64,000 bases of DNA from Formicarius rufipectus. Its lineage: Eukaryota; Chordata; Aves; Passeriformes; Formicariidae. Positions 12,856-26,549 of the stretch are shown here, piece by piece. The number at the start of each line of letters is the position of its first letter. Positions within the stretch are counted from its first letter, which is position 1. Both the position numbers and the translations under genes were made by a program. Below the pieces are notes generated by a model. It saw nothing but the letters and a program-made list of their open reading frames with translations. It made no database searches and was not told the origin of the DNA. Location of the stretch: assembly GCA_013399695.1 (NCBI GenBank), contig VXAU01001869.1, positions 62,001 to 126,000 on the forward strand. The letters are read 5' to 3'.

Positions 12856-15800
12856 ATAGAAGTAAAGATAAAATGTAAACCACCCGGCAACTTCTTCTTC
12901 GACATTGTCCTTTGAAGGCAATCTACTGCAAACCAGAATATTCTAAAATAAATATTTTGGATGGTACTTTGTATCCAGTTCCACCAGTGTGACTCCACTG
13001 CTACTAGCAGGACTGCCAGGGTCCTAGGTGGCAAGAATGAAAACAGAAACTCATTATGGAATAAGAAATGTAAGAATGCTTGGGTGAGAGCACGTTCCCT
13101 GAAGAGTGCCACAAAAGTAAAAAGAATATTGAAATAGTACTGGCCCTTGATCCCCTCAAAAGCTGAAAGCTTCTATTCAGCTTGAATTCCAAAATCCCAG
13201 CCACAGTTTATAAAATGTGCTTGATTCTTCTGTAAGACCCTTTGGCAATTTCTTTCAGAGAAAAGATCTCCAGATGTTATTTTTACAGTTCATCTTAAGT
13301 AAATGTATGTACTTAGCTAAACAGTCTTAAATGCAAGAGCCACCTAAGAGAAGAGTGATGAAATGCTCGACTTGATTTATGGACCAACTGTCAAACTCTT
13401 CTTTATGAACATCTGGCTTGGAAGGTAATTTGCAAAGCTTTTCTTTCAGTAAATATCATCACAGTAAGCTCTTCTACCTTACAGACAGCTCTAAACTGTG
13501 AATGTAATTAATGGAGAAATGGCATTGGAGCGTATGTCTAAAGTCACATTCAGCTTACCCATGCTCACAAAACATTCATTTTACAGTGCTGCTAATGTGT
13601 AATCATTTTCAACTCTTTAATTAATAAAATAGTGGGTTCAGAACCTGAAACTTGTTACATACAAGGTGCATAGGCAAGCTCAAGGCTGTCTCTCATGACA
13701 GCCCTTCAAAGTAAGCTCATGCACCTCCCTGACAACACCCCTGTACCTGTTCCGTCTGGCTTTGTCACACAGGTCCAAGAGGAGTTCCTGGGAAAGAGGA
13801 ATCACCTGTCCTCTGCCCACCTCCATCTGTTTGTCATCACAGTTTCTGCAGTTTTCTACTAACACAACAGCTTGCAAGGGCCTAAATGCCACAGCAACAT
13901 TCCTAATTCAAAGGCCAATATAATCTAAAATCTACAAAGCAAGGCTGATCCCAGGAAAATTGAATTTTTCTCTCTGTCTTCCTCTGTTTTGCGACAACAT
14001 GACAACTCAGAGATGACACAATCCACGAGCCCCTTTTGTAATTCAATTCTAGTTCTGAAGCATTTTCATCTTGGGTATAATCTAATATCAGGGAATGATG
14101 AGGTTTTTTTGTGAAGAATGTCTTTGTTCACTGAGAAAAAAAAGCAGAAGCTTTATTGTAGAAATCACTTTCAGCTGAAATGAAGATAACGCCAATCTGG
14201 GCCCTCACTATAGATCAGAAAGATTTGTATCATCCACATCAAAATGTCTAACGGTAGCATCTCAGACAGGAGTCTTTTCACTTCTGCCTACTGAAAAGGT
14301 GGAAAAGGTGAAAAAGGTGAAGATTTTGTAGAATAATTTGGCCCACCTGCAGCAATCTCTGCATTCCCTGAAGGAGATTCTGATCTCTTTCCGAAAGCTT
14401 TGGCAGAAACCTACTGCCATCACAGTCCTTTCTTTGGCACTTCTGTTGCACATTCAGTAACAGGGAGGCAGAACCATGGACACACTTCCCTGCTATAAAG
14501 AAACTACTGAGAAATTACTACAGTACCTCCTTAAACACCACCAACAAAAAGGAATTCAATTTCGAATCAGCCTTGGTGGAAAAATTACTGTGAATCACAG
14601 AAGCAACTTAGTCTCATTTTGGTTAAGTCACAATAGAATAAAGCTGTTATATTCTTGAGTGATTATATATACAAGCAACACCTAAGACATATACTGACAA
14701 GGATGAGATTTCCAGACATGCTTAAAACATTGAAGAGTTTCACCACAAGAAAATTTCAGAGGAGCCATCAACTGGAAAACAGTTGCTAAAGGGACATATG
14801 AAAAATGTGTCTGACCAAAATTGAACGGTAGTTCATTTTGAATGAGACAAAAGGGGTTTAGGAGATAGGGAGCACAGGAGGAGAAGCTGGTGCTTTTTAA
14901 AGAAATTGTAGTTATAAACAATAAGAAAAATAAGTATGGAAGCAGCATATTTGTTTCAATTTCCAAAAGTATTTGACAAGTTTCCATAGGAGAGATTAAT
15001 GACTAAGGGGCACAGAACAAGAATAAATAAAAGAAGTATACTGTGTATAAAAACTAGTTCAAATTGTTGTTTTGCCCTCAGAAAACGACTACCCCTCTTA
15101 CATAAGAGATCTTTTCCTCACAGTCATAAATTGACCATTATCCTGCATGTCTGGATTTGGAGGGTTACTTTAATGTCACACATTTGTAATAGTATTGCTG
15201 TGGCTTTATAGGTCTAAAGGCATAAGCAGAACAAGGTTTATGGGTCCGTATAGTCAGGAAAAAAAAAAAGAGAACTTCATGTTCAGATCTAAGAAGGAGG
15301 GAACTAGCAGGCAAAGTACAAGTATGGAGCACATCCTTTGAGTTTGATTCGATATGTTAAGTCAGGCAGACAAAAAAGGAGGTTGGCACCTGTAAAATAG
15401 AAGGGAATTTTAAAAGGGAAATACTGATACTGACTATTCTGTAAAGGAATAGAAAGGTAAGCCTATGGTAGATGAAAAGATTATTAAAGGGAGGAAAATT
15501 ATAATGTACTGCAAGAACTACTCCTTCCTTTGAATTCACCTTTTTTACTGTCCACTATAATTAAAGTTTTAGTCTCCTGGTTGCCTCAGATAATCAGAGG
15601 ACTGGTGGAATATTTTTCCAGCTACATGAGTTCATCCAGGAAGCAATATAAATTTTACCCACAAATCTTGCTTCATGCAGAGGGCACACAGGCACAGAGC
15701 CTGCTCCTAAAAATGTGCACCAATTGCTTCCTTGCTCTATGAGCAAATGTATGTTGGAGGAGCCTGCTGTGATCCTGCCTCTCTCTTCTCCTCCCCTTTG

Positions 15801-18800
15801 TACTCACAAAGGTTGATTTGTTATTGGCGCACAGTCTCTGAGGTCAGGGCAGCACAGGCTGGGAGTGGGCCTGGGCTTTAAACAAGGGGATTAATTGATG
15901 CAAGAGAGTTTTTTGCTTGCTTGTTTTTCAGGTTTTCTAATCTAAAAAACAGATGAAGCCTGTTTTTCTATAGTCAGATTCATTTTCCTTTATTTTATTA
16001 ACACAAGGGGAAAAAAAATTACAACCTCTTATTCCTGCTGGCTCTGCAAACCTCTACAAGTGGAAGAGGGAAACTGGGTCTTATTCTGGTCTGTATTATT
16101 GGTGGAGGGGCCCTTTCCACCTAACCTCGAGATCCTTCTCTTTTCTATGTTCATCTCTGGAACTCCAGGGGGGACAATCAAGGCTCCAACAATAATATTT
16201 GCCCAGCAACATTTTACTACTGTATTTTACTGGTGCCAGAGTGAGACCAGGTTTGTTACCCTTTAAATCTCCAAATGTGTTTGCAGAGTGGGAAGTACTT
16301 GAAAATCTGTAAAATCTATTTATATGCAGTCATCAAGAAACATGGACTTTCCTGATATTTTCAAACTATAACAGAGTTGTAAAAGAAAACTATGATAGGT
16401 TATCACCTTCTGATCATAAAAATATGGTGAGGAATAAAAAAAGTCCACTGGAGGACATCTTTAGTTCATGCTTACTATATAAATATGTAGATGAGGCATT
16501 AAATACAGTATCTCAAAGCTACAGATGAGACAAATCTTGGAAGCACAACAGAAAACACATCATGTAATCAAGTTTGCTGAGATGCAGCTCTCACACAATG
16601 TGGCTCACAGAGGCCAGATGTTATTCTTCATTAGAAAATGTGAAATAATTGAGGTAGGATAAGGCAAACAACCTAGAAAATTTCTAAAACCCAAACTGTC
16701 TTTGAATTCTAATGAGAAAACTCGGAAAAAAACATCTTTAGATTACAACCTAATGCCTTCTATCATTAGGAAAGGAGAATTACAGTACCCAGGAACAGTG
16801 GCTAAACATGCAGAGGTGATAATATTTCTGTTACATGATCCTTAGAATAATAGGATCCCTCTATTAGTATTCGAGGGATCTGAGACCTTCACACCCATTA
16901 GTAGGTACCTGTAGTATTACAGAGATTGATGCAAATAAATGACAATGCTTTGTTGATGGAAAACGAGAGATCAGGGCAATAAGCAGGGAAATAGAAACAC
17001 AACCATAAAAAAGCCCTCCAGTGAGAACCCAGGGTCTCAAATCCCCAGCTGAATAGTTGGAAGAATGCTTAGCTCTCGTGTCCCCAGTGAGGTCAATTGC
17101 TGAAGTAAAACATTGGAAGAGAGGTAGTCCCTCAAGAGATACCAAATGGTATATATTAGTAATTGGGTATCATCATTGTGTTTTCTTACCATTGCACCTT
17201 TACATTTCTTTACGTTTGTGTAGACACACTTGCCACCCCATCAAGCAGTACTGAAGCAATTAGTTACAGGGAAGTATGTGTAGGGATTCTTGATGGTGAC
17301 ATTTATTCACACTCAAGGCTCTCTACTATAAACTTCCATTGTTATATAAGAGCTCTCTTGCCTTCAAAAGGACAACCTTTGTCATGATGGTTACATGCAA
17401 GCCTGTTTCTGCAGAGTCAAAGGGTTTGGGTTTGTTTTATCTTAATTCCAGCTTAAATTCCACTCAGACACAGCAACAAAAAACCAACAGAAATATAGTC
17501 AGTTTTCTCTTTTTGAAGGGAAAACACAAGACACATGTTCCAAACCATATTTAGATCTTAAAGCTCAGAAATAATACCTTGAATTGCAGCCAGAAATGAT
17601 CTTAGTCTTGAGGTTGAAAGTCTTTAGTCTTGGGAGTCGATAAATCAGTCATGACAAGCCTGAACCGGCTATGGTTTATTATAAAATCAAGCTTGATTAT
17701 CCACTTGAGGTAATTAGACAGACCAGAACAAAAGGATAAAAAGTTAAAAGGCAACATATGTATGAAGAACTGGAAGAGAAATCTTACTTTACAGAGACTA
17801 GTGAATATCAAGAACAAACCCATACTAGAATTTTTTCAATACACTCAGCTCTGGCTAATAACATAAAGGGACCCCACAATATTCCTAATAAGCAGTTCAT
17901 TAAATCAGTTACTCAGAAGTAGATTCCTTCCATTACCTGTTACCTGTGCATAGTTCTGAAACTCAGGTGCAGCTTCTAAACTTCCTCTGCTCACAACCTA
18001 TGGCCCTTCTCTACTTCCCTAGGAAGTTACCAAGAACAGCTGATAAGAGAAAGGATGGTGCAACATTCATTAGATTAAAGGACAGAAGTGCTGTGTTTGG
18101 GTGTAAGACACATTGAGTATGAATTAAAAGACTATAAAATCTGGTCACTTTTCTTATTCCTCTTTATTTAGGTGAGTTTATTGCTATTTTTAATGAATAT
18201 TTAAATTATTTATGGTGCTGGCTATTCTAGCAGATAAAGTTGTAGGATATTCTGCAATGTCTCAAAAACGCTTCAACAAAGCATGCTTGAGGTGCCAAAA
18301 TTGTTATCAAAAGGTGCCAGAGAAGAAGGTTTCAATGATTATTCTTGGAAAGGGCTCATTCATGCAAATCCAAGCATAAATCAAGTCCTAAAACAGGAGA
18401 TTTCCAATAGAAGGCTTAAGTACATTTGACAAATGCAGGTCAAAATAGGGTAAAGTTTCAACACTGCAGTTAGTTATAATATTCCACCTTTATTTCTAGG
18501 GAAATGAACTACGTGGAATACAATTGTAATAGAAAGAAGAAAAAGTGTTGGAGAAACATAGGACTTGCCCTTTCCATTTACTGCAGTCTGGACAGGTCTT
18601 TTCTGAAAGCCAGCCTGTGCCAGCAGGGCTTTACAAAAAATGCGACATTAAGCACATCTGCATCTTCTCTCATGGTGCTGTCTTTTCTAAATGCTAGCAA
18701 AACTCTTTCTCTTCCCTTTTCCAAATCCTTCTCTAAATGTCACAGCAGCATAGTCAAAGAGTATGAGAAGGTAGGAACTGTCTGCATGTTTCTAATGTGC

Positions 18801-20130
18801 ACAACAGTTTGCCTGTTTTTCAGGGCCTGACTCAGAACATCACATAGAAAGAGTTAAACTGCTTTTTCACTTCGCACTGTATTACTGCTATGCTAAGAGA
18901 CCTACAAAAAAATCTACATAATAGGCAGGCAGCTCCACAATCATTGCTGCTTTTCATGCCAATCAGTATTATCCCATTGTTTCCATAGAGTCCCTTACCT
19001 CCCTGGTTTATCTAAGTGAATGAAAACAGACCATGTACAGTTTTAGCCAGGATTGACTCTTAAGTGTTCAGGCAGTGTTTAACTTGCTGGAGCTCACTAT
19101 CTCTAAGCCTTTCCTGATTGGAAATAACAAATAATTACTAAACAATGTAGGCACTGTGGGGAGAAAGAGGAGATTATTTATAAAGGAAAATCTGCTAGAG
19201 TCAAGAAAACCATTTTTCAAGAAAAGAAAAATTAGATTAAGAAATGTGCAAAACCAGGAAGGACAGATAGAGCTGTTCTTGTTCATGAACAGAACTACTA
19301 AATTTCTGAAGCCGCAGTAACAGAGTATCTTTTATATTTTGGCAGAATACAATCTAAATCCATGCTACAGCATATTAAAGCATATTGTATGTATTAAGTT
19401 TAATTACCTTTCACCTCCACCTCCACTAACAGAACTTCTCCAGTGACCAGCTGCTTCCCATTATAGAGACATTATTCAGGGATGCTGATGTCACACACAT
19501 CATCTGTCATGATCAGAGCATGGGAAGGTGTGGCTCATCCATTGTTTATCTGACAAAAGGCAACATTAATGAAGTATTCCATTACAAGCTCCCTCACATG
19601 CCCAGGGTTAGGCTCACTGAAACCCTACTTTCTTCTTCAATGTGGATCATTGAAAGGCATTTTTTCCACACTGATTGTCTCTGCTCATATTGCACTGACA
19701 GGCTTCTGCACTAAACTGAATGTGCATCTTCATGCGCTTTGTGCATGCAATTCTCATGCAATAAGCAAGGGGTATTTAAAGAATAGGTGTCAGAAAGGAA
19801 AGAAAACCTTGTTAGTAATAAATTTAAGTATTTAGCTACTCTGAGTTTGTTTTGCCATTATCTTTCAACTAGGTTTTTTTTTTTTGCCTTTTCTCCTTTT
19901 CCTTTCCCTCTGGGAAAGGTGGAGCCTGGAGGTTTGGGTAGACACCAGGTGAAAACCGCCACAGAACTGCTGTGTCCCTCCCCTATCAACCATCTATAGA
20001 ACCTGTAAAACAGCTCTGGCTTAAGGGTTTCAGGTAGCACCGTGGTCAACTCTGCCACCTTGACACCACAACTGTATTCAGCAGGTCATCTTTGAACAAT
20101 CTGCCATTAACAAGACTTTTTTTTTTTTTT
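12856..20130. other. ENOX1: ENOX1 intron, no gene seen
   Basis: Unique sequence. A CACCTCCACCTCCACTAAC stretch at 19.41 kb was checked because ENOX1 encodes a Pro-rich run just downstream of this exon. It lies on the wrong strand for that and the frame contains a stop, so it is not the next exon. Confidence 0.55.
14292..14321 (+). repeat. short (GAAAAGGT)n tandem repeat
   Basis: Three imperfect copies of GAAAAGGTG in a row. Confidence 0.8.
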
Positions 20131-20153
20131 NNNNNNNNNNNNNNNNNNNNNNN
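20131..20153. other. assembly gap (23 N) inside a poly-T tract
   Basis: Fourteen T precede and seven T follow the N run. As with the other gap, this is a homopolymer-associated gap rather than a missing gene segment. Confidence 0.97.
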
Positions 20154-20631
20154 TTTTTTTAACCTGGTATTGATACATTGTCTCTGCTAAGTTAAAAACT
20201 GCTCTTTCTACTGATTTCTGTCCACAGTATCTCAACTTTCCCATCATCAAACCATATGTCATGCAGGGGTTTACGCTGGATTCTCCATTCAGCCAAGGAA
20301 CCTGGGTCCTTGGATGGGGAGTGATGTGTGCAAGGAAAGTGCAGCAGACAAGCTGTGCTCCAACAGAAGTAAAAAACAGTCAGTAGCAAATCGCCCCCAA
20401 CAGCCTCTTGGCTTACTCTATCCAGTGGGATGCTCATAATTACTCATGGGCTTTCTTGTCTAGAATAAACAAACACACAGAAAATAATGGGAATGGAGGC
20501 TTTCCAAAGTATGATAAAAGACAGTGAAAACTTCTGCAAAAATAAAACATTTCCCCGTTACTTTACTATAACATCAAACAAGAATATGTCAAACAGATTG
20601 TTGGTGTTGTTACTACCAACAGGCAGTAATC

Positions 20632-20702
20632 TAAAAAACAAAACAAAGCAAAACCCCCCGCAAAAAACAACCAAAACCAACCAATGCCAAAACACACAAA
20701 TA
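20632..20702 (+). repeat. (CAAA)/(CCAAA)-type low-complexity region
   Basis: C and A only apart from a few G and T: CTAAAAAACAAAACAAAGCA, then AAACCCCCCGCAAAAAACAA, then CCAAAACCAACC. Similar islands recur further on. Confidence 0.88.
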
Positions 20703-22005
20703 ATACAGCTTGTATCATAAATTTATTCCAGTATTTTAAGACCATGAAGAAGAGTATGCCAAATAGTAATCAGTCTGTTTTCCTAAACTGTTAACTGGCA
20801 TGGACAAAAGTTTAACAGAAAGAGAGATACCACATTCCTGAAAAACCCTTCACTCTACATGCAACACAAGATTTTCACTTAGCAATTCCCTTTATGTGGC
20901 CTTGCTCACCTCTGAGCACTGTTTATTTGGGATATTCAGCCTTTGATACCATCTTAAAAAGTACTATATATCCTTAAGCACCAAGCAGATTTTAATCATT
21001 ATCTTCATCCTTGGCCTCAATTAAGTTCTAATATAGAGGAGGCACTTGAATGACCTAAGAGGCACACTTACCCCTGATAGCGTGTCAAAGGCACTCAGAG
21101 TTCCTGCCACATTTCCTATGGCCGCCAAATCTCTCTCTCCTTTTTCTGTTGTAAACTGACTGTGTTTGTTCCTAGCACTTTAAAGTCCCCTGGTGTGAAG
21201 TCTCCTTGAGTAACACTCACATGATAGAAAGTGTGATTAACTCTGCAGGAGCTTTTCAGGTCAATGAAAAAAACCTACTTGTTACACTACTATATAATAC
21301 TTTAGAGATGTTCCCAGTGGCTCTATATACTGGGATTCCCACAGTACCTATTCTCTTTTACCCTTGCTGCTCTCCTGTGTCTTGATAATAAAAATATATA
21401 GTTTCATCTGGATTGAAGTTTGATACTAATCCTTTAGAATATGTTTCATACAACTGCAATTATTTTGATTGGTCATTCAGGTAATTTAAATTATGTATCT
21501 TTTCCTCTTCACTAAAAAACAATAATAAAGTAGAAAGGAACTCAAAATTAGGAAAATTATATTATTTTCTTCAGAGCCCACCTTACTACATTTCTCTTGC
21601 TTTACAAGCTGACTGGTTAATAAAACACAATGTATAAAACAGGTTCTGAAACCATAATAGCTATACAAAACCTGTGGAAAACTGTGGATTTTATTAAGAT
21701 TTTTGATAATCTTCTTTTACTGCCAAAAGTCAAGCCAGTGCAGTGTTCAGAACAGGATAAAGAAGCTGTACACTACTGTACTGTGGGGCTGCTGGACTGC
21801 TCAGGGGCTGCTTGTGGTCTGCAGCTTACAAGGGCAGAGGAATCAGTGTGTGGAGTGCCTTCATTAGCTGCCTGTGCACACCAAAGCTTACATCTGGAGC
21901 ATGCTAAAATATAGTCACAAATTACAGATGCTCAAGCATTTATTTGCTAAAATAGTGGCTATCCTCCGCTCATAACACAATTGGCTCAATTTAAAACTTT
22001 TGTGG

Positions 22006-22055
22006 ATATACCCTGTAGTTAAGGAGTTAAGTATATCCTGTAGCAGGAGTTAAGT
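22006..22055 (+). repeat. imperfect tandem duplication, about 25 bp
   Basis: ATATACCCTGTAGTTAAGGA followed by GTTAAGT at 22006-22032, then ATATCCTGTAGCAGGAGTTA with AGT at 22033-22055: two adjacent copies differing by small indels. Confidence 0.8.
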
Positions 22056-25000
22056 ATTAATTACAGAAAAGGAAGCTGTGTTTTGTTAGGCATGTCTTGG
22101 ATGATTCAAGTTATGCGCTCATTGGCACATTGCTTCAGTGGCTAAGCAATGAAGTGTAGAAAAAGAAAGCTCTAATAGGTAATGGGATAGCATGGGTAGA
22201 ATGAAATGAGATTGCCAGATGGCTACCAGTGGCTCCAAGCCTCCAGTAATGGAGAGGCCACAAAAGAAGAGGTATACACATGAGAGTTGGCAGAGTCTTC
22301 TGGCCAGCTGACTTCTTAAAGACTTCAGCATTGCTTGGTGTACAGTCTTCCTTTGGGGAGGCATATGTAATCAAATATACCTTGATTTCCTACTTTATTT
22401 GATTTTTCTTCATTAACACTACAAAAATAGTACACAACCAGAACAATGAGGGACAGTGTTTACAATTTAGTCAGCATAAGGGAACATGCAGTTAACAATA
22501 ATTAATAAAGCATGCCCAAAAGAAAGACACTGATGTTTAAAGGACTTTTCCATAGCCAAGGCATACAGGTGAGGGAATTTTTAAGTCTCAGACCACCCAT
22601 GATTCTTCTCAATAATCCCTAGATCTTCTTGCCTGTGTAGGAATCAGTGACCTCTTCAGATACTAGAGTAAGAAGGAGAAGGAAAAGCCATCATGCTGCT
22701 ACTCCTCCTCCTAACATGCCCATCACATGGAAAAATGCTTGAGACCAACAGGAATATGAATATTGTGACTGCCTTCTGAAGAAAGAGTCTGAATATTATG
22801 TCTTCAAACACTGAACTTGAGCTAATAAAATTCTGGGAAGAATGTTTCACCCTGTGCCTTGGGATTTAGGAATCTCTAATCAAAATCTCACCATTTTTTC
22901 TGTTATTAAAAAGTAAGTCTGTGATTGCAAGTTTCAGAATTGCAACTAATTACTGGCGCAGGCACTACTTCCAAAAGTGAAGTTTTGCTGAGTTATGATT
23001 TGATTTGGATAGATAACCTCTAGTTTGGGGAACCTTATACTATTTATTAATGATCAAGAGGAGAGCTCATTGGAGAGAGCAGCACTTCAGCACTGATTTG
23101 CCTTGTGCATTGCTCCCTATGAAGTATCTGATACCCAACACTGTCAAAAGCACAATCCTGAGTGAGGTGAGCTGATTGGAACTGACAGTTCCTATGTTCC
23201 ACTGAAATCAGGTCAAAAGACAAGTGTGTGGGGAAAGCAGAGACAAATGGAAAAACAGAAAGGTTGATGTGTCTAATATTTCACAACCTCCAGTGTCTAA
23301 AAAATACATGCCTGAAGCCACAGACAACTTTACCTAAAAAACACTGTGGGCCACTGAAAATTTTAGTATCTTGAGGTTGAGACATGTTGGCCAGATTCAC
23401 ATGGAAAAGTGCCTTAATAATTATTCTGTAAAAAAGTAGCAGGCATCAGCTCTCAGACATACCCCTGACTTCTAGGCAGATCTGTAACTTTCATCTTGGA
23501 TGTCTGCCACTGTGGTTTGTTATTTTGCTCTGTAAGAGCACAAATATGCATCACAGGGCATGAGCTTAAAGTCTAAATGAATTACCACTTGTGTACCACA
23601 CTTCATGTTCATTTGTACCAGGGAACTTTTTGACATATACCACTTCTGACTTACAAATGTTTAAGTCATCTAAGTCATTCTGAAGGAAAGCATCTCAAAA
23701 GTCCTTCATGTTTTTCAGAGCACTAGTTAATTAGTGAAAGGAGAACCAAACTGAACCGGAGGATTGAATAAGTTCCTCAGCATGAATATCTTCCTGTAGA
23801 AAACAGGTGACCTGATTGCATTTGCTGAAACAAATGAAAGCATAAGAACACTAAATTCAGGAATGCCAAAATTGACTTTAAAAACACAAATGCAAAAGAA
23901 AAATAAAACATTCACAGTTGGATTAGGTCACTTCTTCTAATTCTAAAACCCAACAAAACAGCAGACTTGATTGTACTTGAAAGATGTGCTTGAATCAGAG
24001 TTGCTGAGTGCAAAAAGAGGATTTATATATCTGAAGGGTGAACTACAAACTATCCTTTCTCATTTAACTATTTTTCTCAAAGTCTCAAAGTACAGAAAAC
24101 AGCAATTTCAAGGCCTGGGTAACTGAAAAGCAGTTTAACAGATTTCCTCCAACTTTTCCAGATCTTTTTTTTCCCCCCCCGCCTCTGGGCTGAAACCAAC
24201 TATGAGAAAATTCAGCCTAAAAGGTAAATTTTTGTAAGAAATTATAACCTGCTGAAAGAAGAGGTTTAGACTAAAAATACTTTTCAGCCATAACTATTCC
24301 ACATCAGTCTTTAACACTTTAACTAATGCATTATTAAACTACAATTTATTGTATGAATTATGTATATGCAAAAATGCATATATTAGTGTATATGTAATGC
24401 AGCAGCCAAATATTATGTAAAAAGGTAAGCTTTCTGAATAACAGTAAGTGTAAGCAAAATATATGTAGAAACACAAGAGATATTATATGGCTATTAACAA
24501 GAATTCATCTTTACAAATGAAAGGCTGTGACATTTGCCCAGATCAAAAGTCCAATTTCACAGCACTGGGAGATAAGGAATTAAATAGAGTGTACATATCA
24601 TCTAAACTGGTATTAAGAGGTTATAAAATTGATTAGTTACCAAGACCAGACAGCCTGCATCCCAGGCTGAGAGAAGAGTATTGGTCAGATGTTGCAAAAG
24701 CTTTAGTTGTCATTTTAACAAACTCTCAAGCTAGGCAAGAACTTCACAGATTGCAGACTAGGGAGGATAACTGTTACAAGGCAGGCATCCCAGCATGTTA
24801 CACAGCAGCAAAGCAGAGAACTGCTGGGGAAAAAAAAGTAATCAAGAACCTTTAAAAAGACTGAGTAGTTCATAGGGACCCTATGCATGTGAGAACCAAA
24901 TCCCCTGCATAGCAATCAGAAACCAGTCAGTTTGTGGAATGAAAGCACATGAGTGGGTAAGTCCTTTGAACACTGAAAGACCAGAAGACTAAGAGATGTT

Positions 25001-26011
25001 AGAATACAAACAAATATCATACACCAAATTTCAGATCATGACAGGTTATGCAAAGATATCCAGGAAAGAGCACACTCTCTCCAAGATTAATCTAAATTAC
25101 TTACTGCTTTTCTAGCTCTCAACAATGTTGCAATTAAAAAAGAAAAAAAGATGGACAAATAGCACGAGAACATGGGTGTGTCATTATTGTCTCAGAGAAA
25201 TGTAACAGATGACAGTAGCAAAAGCAATATGTGACTGCTGACAGAGCTCAGTTCATTACTAGGATTAACAGCAAAAAAATGAAAAACACCAGAAATGGCT
25301 AAGGATTAGCTAGATATTTGGTCAAATATGGTGATGCAAACTTTCAATGAATATAGATACAGCAAATAAATGTCTTTTCATGACAAGCTGAGGTTTTGCC
25401 ATTATGGATTTGCCATGAAGGGAATGTGTGAAAAATTTATGCACCTGAAGGAAATAAAATGAAGTGTCAAAGCACCTATTTACCTTGAAAATACAAGGGA
25501 GTTTCAAACAAAGGAAAACAAAAATAAAGAAGTTATTCAGCAACTTTAGAGAAATCAGGCAGCACTTCAGTAATTAATATTTATTACTTATGGCACCTTT
25601 TGTACATTGAAAATGCTGAACAAATATGAACTGACTTGTATAACATCTTTTCAATATGTGATACACATAATTATGGAAATTGCAGTAGGGGGCTGTCAAT
25701 GAAATAAAGTCCCAGAGAGCCTTCTTTGTGGGGAAAAGCATTGCACCCGAGATGAGGATGCCATGCAGGAACTGCATAGCACATCTGAGGACACAATTTA
25801 CACTGAAACTGAAGACACAGAATAAAGCAAAATAAAAAGCTGGGCAAACCTCCACAGGATATGCAACTAAAAGGTTTACAAATGAAAACAGCAGAAGCTG
25901 ATTTTGACACATGGCTATTTTCAGGTTGGAAATAATTGCATTCAAGTTGAGGACAACACCTTTAGGCAAAACCCCACCAGAAAACAGAACAAGTTGTTTC
26001 CCCATCAGCAC

Positions 26012-26549
26012 ATAGAATCACAGAAGATGCTAAATAGGAAGAGACCCACAAAGGCTGAGTTGAACTCAGCCCTGCATGGGACCATCCCCAAGAGTCACAT
26101 AGTGTCCCTGAGAGTATTGTCCAAACACTTCTTGAACTCTGTCACATTTGGTGCTGTGACCACTTCCCTGGGGAGCTTGTTCCAGTGCCCAGCCACCCCC
26201 TGAGTGAAGAACCTTCTTCTAATACCCAACCTAAACCTCTCCTGACACACCTTCAGGTCATTTCCTCAGATTCTGTCACTGGTCACACAGCAAAGAGATC
26301 AGTGCCTGCCCCTCCTCTTCCCTTCGCAAGGAAGTTGTACCTGCAGTGAGGTCTCCCCTCAGTCTCCTCAAGACTGAACACACCAAGTGTTCAGCTGCTC
26401 CTCATATGCCTTCCTCTCAAGGCCCTTCACCATCTTCATTACCCTCCTTTAGATGCTCTTTAAGAGCTTAATGTCTTTCTTATATTGTGGTGCCCAAAAC
26501 TGCACACAATATGCAAGGTGAGGCCACATAAATGCAGATCAGAATGGGA
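26012..26549 (-). mobile_element. CR1 LINE fragment, 3' portion, antisense to the + strand
   Basis: The plus strand starts with AGAATCACAGAA, the reverse complement of the CR1 3'-terminal octamer repeat (ATTCTRTG). It continues through blocks typical of avian CR1: a GGAGCTTGTTCCAGTGCC-like block, the CCTTCTTCTAAT block, and the TGCCCAAAACTGCACACAAT block. The element is 5'-truncated in the distal part of ORF2 and no reading frame is intact. It retains its 3' end, typical of target-primed, 5'-truncated CR1 copies. It lies in the same orientation as ENOX1. Confidence 0.9.

Larger units (their letters stand above)
20154..26011. other. ENOX1: ENOX1 intron, no gene seen
   Basis: Apart from the (CAAA)-type tract and the 22-kb duplication there is nothing I can name. 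A T8C8 run lies near 24.17 kb. A 145-codon minus-strand frame starts at 26011 and ends at 25574, with no family resemblance. Confidence 0.55.

Noticed and set aside
19410..19440. possible next ENOX1 exon (Pro-rich segment) at the CACCTCCACCTCC run
   Set aside because: It would need the GGAGGTGG strand orientation to encode Pro on the minus strand; as read, the minus strand gives a stop and no match.
25574..26011. 145-codon open frame on the minus strand next to the CR1 pair
   Set aside because: It lies outside the CR1 body and does not resemble CR1 ORF1 or ORF2 or any other protein I know. Length is within chance for AT-rich intron.
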